Positions 12,042 to 23,806 of a stretch of DNA of 64,000 bases are shown piece after piece (position 1 is the first letter of the stretch; every line of letters starts with the position of its first letter). Position numbers and translations under genes: made by a program. Source of the DNA: Acanthochromis polyacanthus (Eukaryota; Chordata; Actinopteri; Pomacentridae); the NCBI RefSeq assembly GCF_021347895.1, contig NC_067127.1, positions 16,402,984 to 16,466,983 on the forward strand, given 5' to 3'. The notes under the pieces are model-generated. The model saw nothing but the letters and a program-made list of their open reading frames with translations, was not told the DNA's origin and searched no databases.

Positions 12042-14332
12042 GTAAGTTCACCTTCATTGCTCTATGGGGATGAGGATTTTGAACAGACAAGCAGTTCCAC
12101 TTATGAATTTGGGGTATTTTGTTTGCTTTTAGCGCGGCGTCAATGAATCATCCACTTTTCGAATGATGCGTAATTGCGCGTAATTAATTGATGTCCAGTG
12201 CGTTTTAGTTGTAATAAATAGTTTAGTTGGGGATTTTAATCAACACTGCATTGGATTTTTTGGGGGAGGTTATTTCTATTTACTCTTTATTTTGCTCTGC
12301 ATGACTCTGGTTTAGTTCACCTAAGCTTGGGGATGTGACAGTTTGCTCGAACAAGTCCACTGCTGCTTAAAGTCAGTGTTCAACTTTTTGTTTGCTTTCC
12401 CTGTTTTAGATAAGTATCCCCTCCTCTCCCCTAAAGTGAGGTTTATTTCAGAACGTTCTTCAGTCATAATCACTCATGCTGAAAACGAACACTCATGGCA
12501 GATTTAAAAAAAGATCTCTGGAAACTGATCCAGATTTTTTCTATCACATCACAAAGCCTTTATGTTGAAATGCGTCATTCCTTCGAGGTGATTTTTTTCT
12601 CTCTAGATTTTGTTTCACATGTCTTGTACATTATGTTTGACAGTTCCTTGTGTATTCTTTCTTACAACTCTGGTTGTTTAGGAGACTGATTAAGCACAGG
12701 TGGTCTCCATACAATATGTCCAGCAGCAGGCTGCAGGCTCTGGCTTGTACCGAAGCCAGTGCCAAGAATTAAAGTAATTCAGCCTGTGCTCTCCTTGATA
12801 AACAAATAAGTGTCTCAGGAGCAGCGACAGACCAAAAAATCTACAGAAATGACTTTGTAGAGACATGTTGGCTTTTCTTTGAGTCTGATCGCTCTCCTCT
12901 GGCTCCTCATTTGGCTTGTTGCTACAACACTTGGCACATACATGCTTACAGTACAGTTCTGACACCTGTGAATGGTAGGATTGAACACTCCCTGGCAATG
13001 GCTGTGTTTAAACACTCTCTCACTTCAGGCATGCCATCACTCAGGAACACGGTGAAACCGAGTTCTCAGCTGCTCATGATACTCAAATAAGCCTCAATCC
13101 CCTTTAGTGCTTACCCCTTGTTGCATTTACACCGGTCACCCCAGAGCAGGAATGTGACTGCTGCTGAAATGGAGAAAGCCAGAAACACAGTCCTGCTGCA
13201 TGGCACGAGAGTTCAGAGCTAGCTTATGGACACACAATTTTAAGCATGAAAATTTATTTATTTTTTTTTGTATTTTTAGTGCTTATGAGCAACTTTTTCA
13301 GAACACTTCTAAAGCTGTGGTGTGCCAGTCACAGGTGTGTGGTCTGCCAATGCTTTGACAACCCATCGTGTGCTGGTCTTTGACACACATCCTGTTTACA
13401 TTACAGCCACTGTATACCTGCCAGGTGTGGTGTTTGTCTTGTGTTATCAGATTTCATCAAATACCACCTGAAATTTGCTAGCACAAGCAAAAAAAAAAAA
13501 AAAAAAAAAAAAAGAATTTCCTTAGCAACATCAGGTCAGCAGGTTTGGTAGTTAAACTTGTTTTTTTCTGCATGTAATCCACATAGTGGTGTCAATGTTT
13601 TCTCCAGCTGCATTGGGCTTTAATTCCACCAACTATGTGGCCTGTCTGAGCTGCTTTGCCAAGGCCCATACACTAAACCTTTCATTCTTTGTAGTGGCTG
13701 TGAAAATCGTGTTGTATTTTTTTGTAAGTTTTCACATAAATGTTAGCGTCTTGATGGTTTGTTTCATTTGTGTCCCCACCCAACTGAAATTAGAAGCTGG
13801 AGATGCTGGAGATGCTCAGTATGCTTCAGAATATAACTGATACTACCTCAGAGATGCTTGAAGCTGTACCACTGACAGCCCATGTAGATTTATGCCAAAT
13901 ATATGAAACTTATACTCTATAGAACCCAATGTGTTTGCGATTTGCTTTGGTGGTAAATGGTGAACCTGAAAGCCCTCAAATACTGTGGCATTCTTCAAAG
14001 CAATCTGAGCATGCAGTGTTATCCCAGATCTCTGTTTATTTTTGATCCTTTAGTTAAATGTGTGTGTCTGTTTGTGTGTGTGTGTGAGAGAGATTGTGTC
14101 TCTGCAAGTCCCTTCAGGATCTATTATCTACTGTACAGGAAACTCCCCACAGTGTTTGTCAAAGGATATCATTTGCCCTGCATTTCATTGCCCTGGAAAA
14201 GAGGCATTTAGATGCTCACACTCAGAACACAAGTTAAGAAGTCTCAAATTATTGCCATTTTTTGTCCATTTCATTTTTTCCAGCTACTGTAAGATGTCAC
14301 AGGAACAGAGTCACTAAATAAAGGATTCTTTG
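12042..14332. other. vit upstream region, no gene recognised
   Basis: No coding signal. Contains a 25-base poly(A) run at 13489-13513, possibly the tail of an unrecognised retro-insert. Confidence 0.5.
13489..13513. repeat. Poly(A) run, 25 bases
   Basis: Uninterrupted A25. Could be the tail of a retroposed sequence, but the DNA on its 5' side is not recognised as a SINE or LINE. Confidence 0.9.
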
Positions 14333-15060
14333 CAGTGGTGAAAAGTACGTTTAGTCAAGTAATATACCTCACAATACTTGAGTATTTCCATTTTATGCCA
14401 CTTTGTACTTCCAAAACATTGAGCTTTCTACTCTACCACATTTATTTGACAGCTTTAGACAGTTTTCAGCTTTTAAAGCTGATAAACCAGTGGTTTATAA
14501 GTTTTGTGGCTGCTTCCAAACAGCATTTCAGATGTCTATTAGTTGCTGCTCCGCCAAATAGTGTTTTTTCGCTCTAAACTTCTCACATTGTTTAATTTCA
14601 GTAAGTGTTCAGATCATCCAATATTTCTGCAAACATCTGAGATTAGAAAAAAAGTGCAAACCTGAAAACAGATTTGTGTTTAAGAGCATTTTCTTTTACT
14701 TTTGTCTTTCATTAATCATCTCATGACATCTGAGATTTATCTTCTGTCTCTGTTTATGTATAAACTACATGAAGTAGTTTAAACCAGCTCCTCCTGTAGC
14801 AGCTGCAACAGTAACATGCTGCTGACACACTGATGCTTTATTACTAATAATCTAATCATGTCACAAAATAGCAGTTTATCAGCCAGAGGGATCAAATCAA
14901 GACTTTTACTGCATAATTTTAACCACATTTTGTTGTACTATTGTACTTTTACTTAAGTAGGAACTATAATGCAGGACCTATACTTGTGATGGAGTCTGTC
15001 TGTATTGCTGTAGTGATATTTTCATCTAAGAAAAGAATCTGAAGGCTTCTTCCACCATTG
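14333..15060. mobile_element. hAT-type MITE, about 730 bp
   Basis: Begins CAGTGGTGAAAAGTA and ends CTTCTTCCACCATTG, imperfect terminal inverted repeats of the CAGTGGTGGAAGAAGTA type carried by a very common non-autonomous element family of teleosts. The interior has the family's typical text: 'acttgagtatttccattt' near 14378 and 'gtacttttacttaagtag' near 14943. No transposase frame. Target duplications are not clear. Confidence 0.75.
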
Positions 15061-15706
15061 CCTCTTTAGAAATACTTGCATGCTGAAAGTCGCTCTGCAC
15101 TTGGGACACATGGAGTTCACAGCTTCCTGTCATACACCTGATCTGTCTGATCTGTAGTTTGCTTTATCCAGTGAGGCACGCTGACTCACCTCTCCTCTGC
15201 TGCAGGTCTGACTCCTGTACTGTAAGTTGTGCATATCTGTCTCAGCTTGTTCTCAGCCTCAGCTTTCTTTGGTGAAGGATAAATTGTAGTCCTGACGGTG
15301 CAGCAGTCATCTACCTGCCTGTCAAAGCAGAGCTTGGTGGAAAAACATTGTCAGTGCTCACGAATGCTGCGTTTGGGGAAAGTCCTGCCAACTGCAGCTC
15401 TGTTCCGTTTAACATGATACGAAATGTTTGCAGCATGTGTTCACTTCAAATCATTACAAGAGAAATCGCACACTTTACACGCAACAAGCCCGTTATGTAA
15501 ACTTTTTGTAGAAGTTGTGAGAGAGAAATGTGTATGAAAATGGCTCATGGATGAAATTTTGAAATGCAGCTATCCTGTAAAGGATAATTACACAGCACAC
15601 TTCTGTTTACCACCCTGGCAGGACTGAGGTTTTTTAAGCCAATTTGACAACACAGGATGCTGCATTCTGGGAAAACATTTTTACTTGACTTTATATAGAT
15701 TTCTCC

Positions 15707-15707
<1 letters not shown>

Positions 15708-15741
<34 letters not shown>
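15708..15741. repeat. (GATA)n microsatellite, left part
   Basis: About eight GATA/ATAG units directly abutting the left end of a Tc1-type MITE. Three to four more units resume after the right end of that element (15977-15987). Confidence 0.95.
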
Positions 15742-15743
<2 letters not shown>

Positions 15744-15974
15744 GTTGTGCGCATAAGTTTACATACCCTGGCCAAATTTGTGAAATATTGTCCTTTATTT
15801 TTCAGCAAATATGTTTGTTAATGGAAACATTTTTCTTTCATTTAGGGTTGGTGTTCAGACAAAGGTATTTATTGTCATGCAATTGTATTTGCTCTGATCA
15901 TTCACGTTTTCATTAAAAAAATGGAGCACATTTTACAAATTCTGCCAGGGTATGTAAACTTATGAGCACAACTG
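15742..15974. mobile_element. Tc1/mariner-type MITE, 233 bp
   Basis: Left end GAGTTGTGCGCATAAGTTTACATACCCTGG and right end CCAGGGTATGTAAACTTATGAGCACAACTG are near-perfect terminal inverted repeats of about 30 bases, flanked by TA on both sides. The AAGTTTACATAC core is shared with Tc1-family elements of fish (Sleeping Beauty type). There is no transposase gene, so the element is non-autonomous. It sits inside a GATA microsatellite. Confidence 0.9.
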
Positions 15975-16445
15975 TAGATAGATAGATTTAAATGCTTTAA
16001 ACATGTGAGTTTACAGTCCTTGAGTTGATTAACTAGTTTCGATAGATTTACATTCTTTTTACAAATTCTAAGTTTGAAGAGTTTCTTCTTCATTGACCTT
16101 TGAGAACCTACACTCTCAGCTGTTGAAGCCATTTTTACCAGAGCCAGTACAAAGACAATCTATGAATTTGCAACAAATTACAAGTCTATACTAATCTTTG
16201 TCATAGCTGGAACTGTTTTAGTTATGATGAAAATATCCAAATATAACTGCAGGCTTTCTCACTTCACAAAAAACATTCATCTCTGTGGAGTTTTAACTCT
16301 TTAACAATGCATCTTGTTCAGTTTTCTTATGTGCTAGTTTTGCTTTAAACTTAATTTAATGAGTTAGGTGAACTTTTAGCTGTTCATTCCTTCAACTCAT
16401 TAGTTGAAGTCAAGGTGTCTCAACTTATAAGAACTTGTGTATTTG

Positions 16446-16760
16446 GATTAGATTTAATTTCATTGTCATTACACAGCAAGAACATGCAGTTTAGCATCTA
16501 ACCAGAAGTGCAAAAGCTGCAGTGAAGTGCGTTACTTACAGTATGGTACATCGTGTATGCTACCATATAAACACAACAAACAGTATGGACAAGGCACTGT
16601 GAACAGACAAATACATGAATATTTAAATGTGGATGCAATATAAAATCGATAATCTAAATCAATGAGCAGAAGTAAATAGAGTATAAATAGCATGTCTACT
16701 ATAAACTGTATCAACAGAACAGACTATGAACAGTGTAAACTAAAGTTCTAAAATTTTCTG
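16446..16760. repeat. Dispersed fish repeat (SINE/LINE 3'-end type)
   Basis: Text such as 'tttcattgtcattacac' followed by 'tttagcatctaaccagaag' matches, from memory, a repeat seen very widely in teleost genomes. No open frame, and the boundaries are approximate. Recognition rests on recall rather than on structure visible here. Confidence 0.45.
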
Positions 16761-18259
16761 AAACTAAACAAAATAACATTTTAAGATGTCAAAACAACTA
16801 GAAATTAGGAAAACTCATATATTTACACTAAGTAAACAAAAAGGAGTAGCTCATTTGACTAAGTTCCTTTATTATGTTTTACAGTGTCCACCTCAGTATC
16901 GCAATCATTCGAGAAAAACATTTAATAGAGCCAAAAAGTCTCCTCTTATTCAGGTATTCCCTTTAAACCTGGCAGCTGCTTAATACAACCAGTCTGACAT
17001 GTTGCCAGCTGGAGCAGATACAGGTTAAGGCCTTTGCTCAAGGGCACCTCAGGAGTTGTTTTGACAGAGGAACTATCACAACCAGATTTTTACGTATTTT
17101 TACATAGGGTTTTTAAGTGATAGTACTTGTCCAGCATTGCTGATGTAAGTACATGTCAGGCTGAATTGCTGCACATCTGACCCTGCTTCAGAGGTCGCTT
17201 TATGATCACATGTTCCCACTTGATCAGATTGAACCTGCTGGTGTGTGGCGGGCAGTGACAGACATGATGCTGCCCTTGTGGGAGGTACAGCATTCCTCTG
17301 TTAACAGGGAGGCCTCAGTCATCACCTCCACAGTCAGCAGCTCTGGCACACTGCAGGAGCTACTGTGCTTCTCATGTGGAGTCCATCCTCCAGCCTGCGT
17401 AATAACTCTCTCTCCGGCCGCCTGTCTTAGTTCAGACTATCGCAGGTATCACCAGCGCTGTCATTACATACATTACAAACCCTCAATATCTGGAATGACG
17501 CCTTAGTGATCCGCTTCTAATCTTGATCTTGTTAACACAGGCTTTGACTTATGTCTTTACGTGGGTATAACTTCGGAATCTGAATGACAGACACTGAAAG
17601 GCATTTTCTGCTCACTGTAAACAGACTTTATTTCAAACCAGGATGCAGCTTGATGTGGTCGTTGCTGTCAAACAAACAAGCCATCTGACTGAACACAGCT
17701 CCCCATTCCTTATACATTAAATTACGTCTGTGTGTGCTCTCTAATACACTCCGACTCCATAAATATTAGTGGGAGGACGTTTTCATATGGTTTTCTCCCG
17801 GAGTCCAGATGTTAGCTGTGGAGCTCCCAAAAAATACTTTAAACCTGTTGCAAACAAGAAACACTGACTTTTAAAAATTCAGTCCTTATGTGATCTAAAT
17901 CTTTGAAGTGCAACAACACAGTTTACAATACATGTTTTTAAAATGTTTAACTCCCTACATTGGCTTTACGAACACTGGGTTAGTCAAGTCTTTGTGTCAT
18001 TTCAGTTCACAATTTTCCTGCTGTTCATCAAAAAAATATAAAAATCCTTAGAGTGTGTCTCAGTAGCAGCGGTATACTCAGTCATAACAACACTTTCCAT
18101 TCTCATAAATGCTCACTGAAGTCTCCAGAGTTGCTTTCAGTGAGCGAGCAGGAAGCAGGAAATGAGTTTCTGAGGATAACAGTGAAAATCTGCTGCTTCT
18201 TCTGTCTCCGTAAGGTTGTGAGGTTATACAAGGACATCAGGCTGACCTGCTGAACCACC

Positions 18260-21200
18260 ATGATCAGAGCATCACTCACTGCCGTCTGCCTTGGTGAGCG
18301 ACCTGGGTGTGTCTCTGCAGGAGCACGCCGCCTGTAAACGCATCATCTCTGACTGCTATGTTCCACTGCAACCGGTTTCCTTTTTATTATTGACACCATC
18401 AAACAGCAGCATGCCCTGTCGTAGAGTTCTTGTGTGTACAGTAAACACACTGATGATTATGTGACTTTGTCTGCTATTATGTGAAACTCCCTCTGCCTCA
18501 CCCACAGCGCTCCTCCTGTCCTGCGCATGCTGGGCCAAGCCTAACGGATCAAAGAACAAGAAACCAAAGCAAGGTAGACATCATCAGATAGCAAGCCTGT
18601 AATCTCCATCGTTCCTGGTGTTATTGTCTACGTTGGCCCTCGCCACTGCAGTTGCCAAGAGGCAAAAATAATCTCGTGGCATAAAATTATGTTGTATGAG
18701 TGTTGGAAAAAGCCACTTTGTGAATTAGACCCAGTTAGAATTGATTTGCAGGCCAAATGTGTGCCGTGCAGTAGTTCAGGTAAAACTTGGCTGAAGTTGA
18801 TTGAAAAGTGAAAGTTTTTACACAAGACATGTTGTTTCAACAGATCACTGGTTATGTTTTAACATGAGAGCAAATCACAACTGCAATTTGAAATATAATA
18901 ATGATTAAAAGTGACATTTATGTTTTAGAATAATCAATACAGTGCTTTTCAATTCCCAAATCAGATTCCCAAAGCTCTACATAATCTGATTTTTTATTGC
19001 TTGTCGTCACATGAGGAAAACATTTGGAGACCACGTGTGAGAGACTGAATTTACAGAATGATTATCATTTATGATTGAAAACAATATTGTTTCATTGATT
19101 TCATTCACTTGATCATTTACATTCAGATGGGTGACAAATTATAGGAAACATTTTTTTTGCTGCATTTAACTGAGATGATTTGAGTCCACTTGTCCTCTTA
19201 GTGTGTGTTGTTCTGTGTTCTAAGTTCTGAGAGAATACCTTTGTCATACGATGAAACATTTCTGTCCTGATAGAATGCTCTCTTCCAGGATGCCCCTGTC
19301 CAAAGGGCAGGCGGTTTCATATATCATGGTCAGATCTCAACCCAGTTGAACAGCTATGGAAGGTTTTGAACTGACATGTTGAACAAAACTGTCCAGTATC
19401 TTCATCAAAACACTAAATGTAGGAATATCTTTTGAAATAATAGTTTCAAGTGCCTCCAATAGACCTCCAAATATTTGAAGAAACAATGCTAAGGTAAACT
19501 AAGGCTGTTCTGGAAGCACATAGTGGTCCAATAATTTACTAGGACACTTTTTGTTGGGTTTTCCTTTAATTTGTCACCCATCAGTCTTGTTGTTTTTTAT
19601 TTGTCATTGCATTATTTAACTGTTTCAGCTGGAACTACTGCATAGTCAGTGGCTTTGTGTAAATTGGACATTTCAAAAAGTAATCTTGACTTCTCTGTAA
19701 TGCTGTCTCCATCTTCCTTCCACAGTTGTTCCAGCTATAGAGTGTGATGTCAGAGCAGGGAAGATCAATGTGTCGGAGTTCATGGTCAAATGTCCTGCAC
19801 ACTGCAAGGAAACCAAGCAGCAGGTCTACGGAACGGGCGTGTTCGCCTCCATCTCCAGCATCTGCAACGCAGCCATCCACAGGTTAACAGTGGAGGGATG
19901 ATGATAGCATAAAGCTCATGTGGGGTATCTTCATTGCGGTCGAAGTTGTACTTAAACAGTTAAATCTGATGAAGCTTTTGTGTCTGCAGTGGTGTCATCA
20001 CAAACTCAGGAGGAAAGGTGATAGTGAGGAAGATGGCGGGGCAGAATATCTACAAAGGCAGCAATTCTAACGGGGTTCGCTCTCTGTCTCTGCCTAAGTG
20101 GAGGGAGTCATTCACTGTCTCAGGTATTAATGATGAAGTCAGTAATGGTAAACATGGTTCTGTAGAAGTAGTGCTTGAACCAAAAGCTGGCCCTGTTGTT
20201 TTTCAGTGGGGAAGCCCAGGAAAGGAGTCAACTACCCATCGACTCTGGACTACGTCCCTTCAAGACCAACCTACGTGAAAACAAGTAAGAGGAAAGTTAT
20301 TCTTTTTACTAATGTCATGCATCTCTTCCGTGCATATATGAATTTTGATGCTTTAGATTCAGTTAAAGGTTTCACTTCCACAGGACAGTGATTAGGACCC
20401 AGTGGTTTAGAATTTAAAAGATGTCTAAACATCCAGGGCCAAGCTTAGCAATAGCTTATTGAAAAGTGACAGTTTCTTAAAAATGTAGACTATATGTTAA
20501 AAAAGGCTTGTAGTTTTCTATATTTTAGCATACAATCTAGTTCAGACCAATCAATTATTGTTGTTAACCAAGCCATAAAGACACGTTTTAGCCTACAGCC
20601 TACCTGATAACCTGCACTTGACTCCGGCATGTTGAACCTCACTCAGGTTGAATGAGGAGTCTGAGAGCTGCAGTCTGATGAAGAATGTCAAGAATGCATT
20701 ACAACACAGCGGTTACTGTGGACGCTCTTCCTCCCCATCCATCCGTCTTGTACACGACTGCCTTCATCTGTCGTCTCCTTTCAGGTCAAAAGGAGGACAA
20801 GTCGGTCACCACAGCGCTGCCTGCAACAGCAGCACCTGAACCCACCACCACCACTCCTGAACCCACCACCACCACCACTACAGCAGCTCCCACCACCACC
20901 ACCACACCTCCACCGCCACCTTCCACCACCAAAGCCCGAGCAGCCGCCCATAAAGTTAGGGATGCAGGTGAAAGAAACAAATGCACATTTATATATTTCA
21001 TACATCATTTTTTACATTCATACACGTGCAAAACGTGCAGCCAACGTGCCGCCTCGTAGACATCTAACAACTTTAGCAGATTGTAAGTGGAAATACTGTT
21101 TTCCAGATCAAGCTTTCATTTGTATGAAGCTGAGCAATGAAGACGAATGATTGCAGCTGGTAATTACAAGTCACAACTGCAATTATGACAAATTACAGCG

Positions 21201-23758
21201 GGTCTCGTGGAGTTAATACAGCGCTGTTCACCTGCTTGACCGACTTACCAGTATATATGATCAGCAGACCTGTCATCGCTCGCAGTAAATGAAAACATTA
21301 TCAGACGGTAATCACTGTGAGTCATCTGCTCCGTTTTGGATAGAAATGCAGCTACAGTGAGCAGACAATGCTACAGTATCTTAAGGTATGTGTGCAAATG
21401 AGATGGGCTGAGTGCCAGAAAGCCTCCCAACCATTTCTCTCCCCTTCATTTTCTGTAACATTATCTCTCCTCTCTCCATGTTGGCACCCCATTTTTCTTT
21501 CTTCTATCCAGGCAGCAGTCACCCGTACCTTGCCCATGTGGCAGCCTCAAGTAAGTGAAAGAAAGCAATGAGGGTTTACCTGTTTTTTATGTTTATATAT
21601 TGGTGGTATGAGCGGCTGCAGTGGTGTTGCTTAATGCTAGGGTGTGCGGCAATATGTGTTTACATCAAGCATGTGGTATTGGCTTCACATCAGTCCTCTG
21701 AGAATGCTGTGGATTCATCATGTGTTCAGTATCAAAGGTATCAAGTTTGTCACGATCAGTGGCACAACTTGTGATTTAGTCAGTGAAAATCACTTCAGTT
21801 TACTCGTTTTAAGCTAAAAACTTAAAACAGTCCAGCCACTAGTGGGGCTTTTAGTTTTTTGCTGACATCAAAATTAACCAGAAGCTGCCAACTTTGGTAG
21901 ATAATAAATAAATGACTTTTTTTGTCTAAATTTGCCCACATTGTGTTATTGGTATAGGACAGTCACAGAGTGGTCATGGAAAGAGTCCCAGTCAAGGTAT
22001 GTCAAAGCTCTCACTGATTCTGCAGCTCTTGGAAAGTCCTTTATACTTCACTGAAGTTGAACTAAATCATGGCATTTCTTCAAAGTATTCAGAGGAAGTT
22101 CCTATCCGAGTAGATTCCCACAACGTGCCAGTGCAGGTAAACCCAGCTTTAATCTCCATGTGTCTTTTTTTTCATTCTAACTTCGGATTGTCTGAAATTG
22201 TCTCCACATTTCCCTCTATTTTCCATTGCTTTTCTTCTGTTCCTTTTTTCCTGATATATCCATAAAAGCTGCATGGCATCTCTGTTCTGTACGTGCACAG
22301 CTGCTTTATATGAATTTAACTGGTCTTCTAACACAGAGCCAGACCACATGTTGTTCTTTTTTTTCTTCAAGTAAAAACAGCACCGGACAAAGAATTCAAC
22401 CATATTCATACTATATTGTGTTAGGAAGCATTTACTACTTTTTTGTTCTTAAACATAATTCAGTGTTTCAGGGAGAATAAATCTTTAACTGTAGCCATGC
22501 TACAATAGTGGATCTGTTAAGTTGTGTTCAGGTGCAGTAGTCTAAGCTAAAAAAAACACAAAAAAAACAACGCTATCAGCATGCTAACATGATCATAATG
22601 ATTATTCAAATATGCAGATTTTTTATTTTTTTTTACAAGTAATGGTTCCTCACTATGGCAAAGATGCAGTTAAGTGTTACTTTATCCTGCAACAATGGGT
22701 AGAAAATATCAGTAACTGCATAACTATTACCAATGGTGTAGTGTTACATCAAAGCCATTTTAGGGTAGGAAGAGGTTGTTTTCACAGAAAAAAAATCTAA
22801 ATATGCAATTTTGGTCTGGGTTTTTAGGGGTTGGATGATCAAAAAAAGAGGTACTTTAAATTTTCTTAACCAACAGGAAACATAAATTCCACCTGAGGCC
22901 AATGGGAATGTCATTAGTTTTGTAGTAGCCAACGTATTAGTACTAAATGATGAAGATCAGGTGATGTATGAAAAATCAGGGCTCACCAGATTGTTATAAT
23001 TTGAATACATCCACAGGACACCATACATTTCTAAAGTAAATTTAATGACCATAGATTCAAACTTTGTGGCGACATTTCACTCATTAATGTCGGTCTGAGA
23101 GTGGTGCTAGAGATGAAGTCAAAGGATCATTAACGTCATTAGAATCCATCTGTCACAGGGTGTAACTGTTGGGATCCAGCTTGGACCAAAGCAGAGCCCT
23201 GGCATCATTAGAGCCACACTGCCAGCATGGTCAATAAAGTCAGGAATCTGAGAAGCCAAGGCATTTTTCAATACATACAGTTTCTACTTCCGAACTGTTG
23301 ATGCTTCTATAATTACAGAGCATTCTTGGAAAAGAAAACATTTCTCTCAGCAGAAGGTCTGGATAAATAAAAGTTTAAAAACAGCAATGGCAGTAAGTCT
23401 CTGGCTTTATTGCATTTTTACCCTCATTGACTGCCACTGCTGGGTTGGAAGAGTCAACAAATCTATCTACGATATATCTAAAAGGAAAAACTCCAGCTTG
23501 TTAGTTTTACCTAATGACCGTTTTATAGCTCATTAGTGCTGAAGTGAATTGTCTTGGCTGTCTGCCATGACAATCTAAGATCCTTATTTTCTTTTCTCCA
23601 TTAGAAAAACACTGACTGGAATCTGCTGAGATCAATTATATTTCATGCGATCTTGTTTTTTTCCCCTAATCTTGGTCCCAGGTCTCCGCAGACCAGAGGC
23701 GGGGTCGGCTATCAGGAGACAACCATCCTCTCCAGTGGGCCCAGGTCAGCCTCATCAC

Positions 23759-23806
<48 letters not shown>

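Noticed and set aside
20781..21008. Gly/Val-rich antisense frames that look like structural proteins
   Set aside because: They are the reverse of the ACC-rich Thr/Pro tract in vit exon 6.
22095..22137. Possible extra vit linker exon (open frame reading EEVPIRVDSHNVPVQ between AG and GT)
   Set aside because: It would start in phase 1 but end in phase 0, breaking the frame into exon 9, while all neighbours are phase 1-1. Exon 8 joins exon 9 correctly without it.
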